Source: Methylosinus sp. PW1 (GTDB taxonomy: Bacteria > Pseudomonadota > Alphaproteobacteria > Rhizobiales > Beijerinckiaceae). From it: a DNA stretch of 64,000 nt. Of this stretch, positions 62,584 through 64,000 are shown piece after piece; position 1 is the first letter of the stretch; each line of letters opens with the position of its first letter. Where the stretch lies: assembly GCF_000745215.1 (NCBI RefSeq), contig NZ_JQNK01000009.1, positions 496,001 to 560,000 of the forward strand. Reading direction: 5' to 3'. The notes under the pieces are model-generated. The model did not search any database. It saw only the letters and a list, made by a program, of their open reading frames with translations, and had not been told where the DNA came from. Made by a program: the position numbers and the translations under genes.

Positions 62584-64000
62584 ATGGATCGCCAACTCGC
62601 GTCGAGCGCAGCCGCCCAGGAGGCGGCGCGGCGCGCCTTGCGGAGCCGGCGCAGTGGCGGCGAAAGCCTACGCATCCGTTTCGGAACCGATCGCGCCGGC
62701 ATGACCGCCGCGGCGCGCAGCGAGAGCCTCACCATCGGCGCCGTCTCGCGGCCGACGCGACGCTTTCGCTCGATCATTTTCGACACCGCCGTCAATGATC
62801 TGCGCAAGCAGAATATTCAGCTGCGCGGCTATGAGATGCATGGCGCCGCTTTCGTCGAGCTGAGCTGGGAGCGGCCTGCTGCGCCGGGCGCGCGCGGCTC
62901 CATAGAGCTGCGCGTGCCGACGCTCGAGGTCGGCAAGATGCTCGGCTCCTCCGAGCCGCTGCGGCGCTCCATCGCCGATCGTCCGCTGGAGGCGCGCAGC
63001 GTCGCCGAGACGGAGCGACGCGAGCGCCTGCTCGAGCGCGCGCAGACGCGCATCGCGGTCAGCTTCGACGACGGCTTCGTCGAATGCGGCGGACGCCGCG
63101 CCAATTTCCACGAGATCGAGCTGCAGCTCATCGAGGGCGCCGAGGAAGAATTCTGGAACGTCGCCGCCGAGCTCGCGCCGCGCATGAACGCGCGCTGTCT
63201 GCCGATGAGCGAGGCCGAACTCGCGCTCGCGCGCGCGACCGGCGCCGACATAGCGCCGGTGAAGGCGCGCCGACCGACGCTCCCTCAGGACGCTTCGCTG
63301 GACGAAGCGATCGTCGCGGCGCTCTCCGCCTGTCTCGATCAATTCGTCGCCAATTGGCCGGCGCTGCAATACCGAGCGCCGGAGGAAGCCATTCACCAGA
63401 TGCGCGTCTCGCTGCGACGCCTGCGCGCCGGCGTCGGCATGCTGCGTCGCGGCGTCGTGAGCGAGGCGCTGGAGACCGCCGCCGCGCGTGCGAAGGAAAT
63501 AGCGGCGACGCTCGGCGCGGCGCGCAATCTCGACGTGCTCGTCGATATGCTAGGCGCCGGTCCGCTCGCCCAGGCCAATGGCGAGCCGAGCTTCTATGCG
63601 CTGCTCGATGCGGTCGAGCGCCGACGCATAGAAGCGCACGCCGCTGTCGCGGCGCTCGTCGCCGCGCCGCAGACGACGCAATTCGTCGTCGATCTGCGCG
63701 CCGCGCTCGCCGGCAGAAATTGGCGCGCGCAGCCCGGCGAGGATGGTCGCGCGCGGCTCGATGCGAGCGCGCCCGGCTCGGCGAAGCAATTCGCCATACG
63801 CTCGCTCGATCGGCTGCATCGCCGCGCGCTGAAGAAGAGCCGCGATCTCGCCGCGCTGACGCCGGAGCAACGGCACCATGCGCGCATCGCCTTCAAGAAG
63901 GCGCGCTACGCCGCGGAGTTTTTCCAGTCCCTCTTCGATTCGCAAGCAAAAGCGCGCCGCTATCTGCGGCGCACGGCCGCGCTGCAGGACGAGCTCGGCG
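62584..64000 (+). CDS. CYTH-CHAD domain protein, C-terminus beyond window
   Basis: An open frame of 472 codons to the window end without a stop. The first half has CYTH-type (inorganic triphosphatase fold) segments: RRFRSIIFDTAVNDLRKQNI, ANFHEIELQLIEGAEEEFWN. The second half is a CHAD domain: EEAIHQMRVSLRRLRAGVGML (about 265-285), RNLDVLVD, and ARIAFKKARYAAEFFQSLF, with the conserved His and basic residues that bind polyphosphate. The N-terminal ExExK motif of active CYTH enzymes is not visible, so the first domain may not be catalytic. The start ATG lacks a strong ribosome-binding site. Such proteins associate with polyphosphate granules. Confidence 0.85.
   Translation, partial: MDRQLASSAAAQEAARRALRSRRSGGESLRIRFGTDRAGMTAAARSESLTIGAVSRPTRRFRSIIFDTAVNDLRKQNIQLRGYEMHGAAFVELSWERPAAPGARGSIELRVPTLEVGKMLGSSEPLRRSIADRPLEARSVAETERRERLLERAQTRIAVSFDDGFVECGGRRANFHEIELQLIEGAEEEFWNVAAELAPRMNARCLPMSEAELALARATGADIAPVKARRPTLPQDASLDEAIVAALSACLDQFVANWPALQYRAPEEAIHQMRVSLRRLRAGVGMLRRGVVSEALETAAARAKEIAATLGAARNLDVLVDMLGAGPLAQANGEPSFYALLDAVERRRIEAHAAVAALVAAPQTTQFVVDLRAALAGRNWRAQPGEDGRARLDASAPGSAKQFAIRSLDRLHRRALKKSRDLAALTPEQRHHARIAFKKARYAAEFFQSLFDSQAKARRYLRRTAALQDELG

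Overview
The window is about 64 kb of GC-rich DNA from an alphaproteobacterium, most likely order Hyphomicrobiales (Rhizobiales). Support comes from the lysC/ubiG, ptsP-prfA and purH/heparinase/rsmB neighbourhoods, an HpnN hopanoid transporter, BluB-type cobalamin synthesis, a SdhAF4-like (DUF1674) gene, and the palindromic repeat families. A type II methanotroph (Methylosinus/Methylocystis) is my best guess, but no methane- or methanol-oxidation gene is present to confirm it. Nearly all of the window is ordinary chromosomal housekeeping and accessory sequence. I recognised no rRNA, tRNA, CRISPR array or prophage.

Layout. 0-1.3 kb: an IS110-family insertion sequence abutting lysC. 1.3-17.4 kb: lysC and ubiG (divergent), a TPR-methyltransferase, an IalB-like secreted protein, an O-methyltransferase, ligA, a membrane GGDEF-EAL protein with degenerate motifs, then ptsP-prfA. 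17.4-22.4 kb: an AcoR-like regulator without an AAA+ domain, a porin, and purH. 22.8-25.1 kb: a small island (Phd/VapC toxin-antitoxin pair, an unrecognised gene, clustered palindromes) between purH and the heparinase-family gene. 25.1-28.6 kb: heparinase-like gene, rsmB and the SdhAF4-like gene. 28.7-41.4 kb: hpnN overlapping a DUF2147 gene, then a complete RND efflux system (NodT-type outer-membrane factor, MdtA-type adaptor, two MdtB/MdtC-type pumps). 42-46 kb: a cobalamin operon cobK-cobQ-cobC-bluB, with a second DUF2147 gene divergent from it. 46.5-50.1 kb: fadD and a DUF1007/NicO metal-transport pair. 50.5-57.2 kb: a fused indolepyruvate ferredoxin oxidoreductase and bioF-bioD-bioA. 57.3-64 kb: a membrane methyltransferase, a CopA copper ATPase whose C-terminus is a CopZ-like domain with its own internal ribosome-binding site and ATG, an SDR, an RcnA-like Ni/Co exporter with a His-rich loop, and a CYTH-CHAD gene cut by the window end.

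How the genes fit together. Metal handling recurs: two NicO-family nickel/cobalt permeases, a copper exporter/chaperone module and a cobalt-requiring cobalamin operon. Envelope maintenance is the other theme: hopanoid transport, two DUF2147 proteins, a porin and an RND pump. Inverted-repeat families sit at many gene junctions and break up the intergenic space. The observations most worth following up are the in-frame CopA-CopZ fusion with an apparent internal start, the imperfect direct repeats bracketing the IS110 element together with its possible guide-RNA segment, and the toxin-antitoxin/unknown-gene island in an otherwise conserved gene block.
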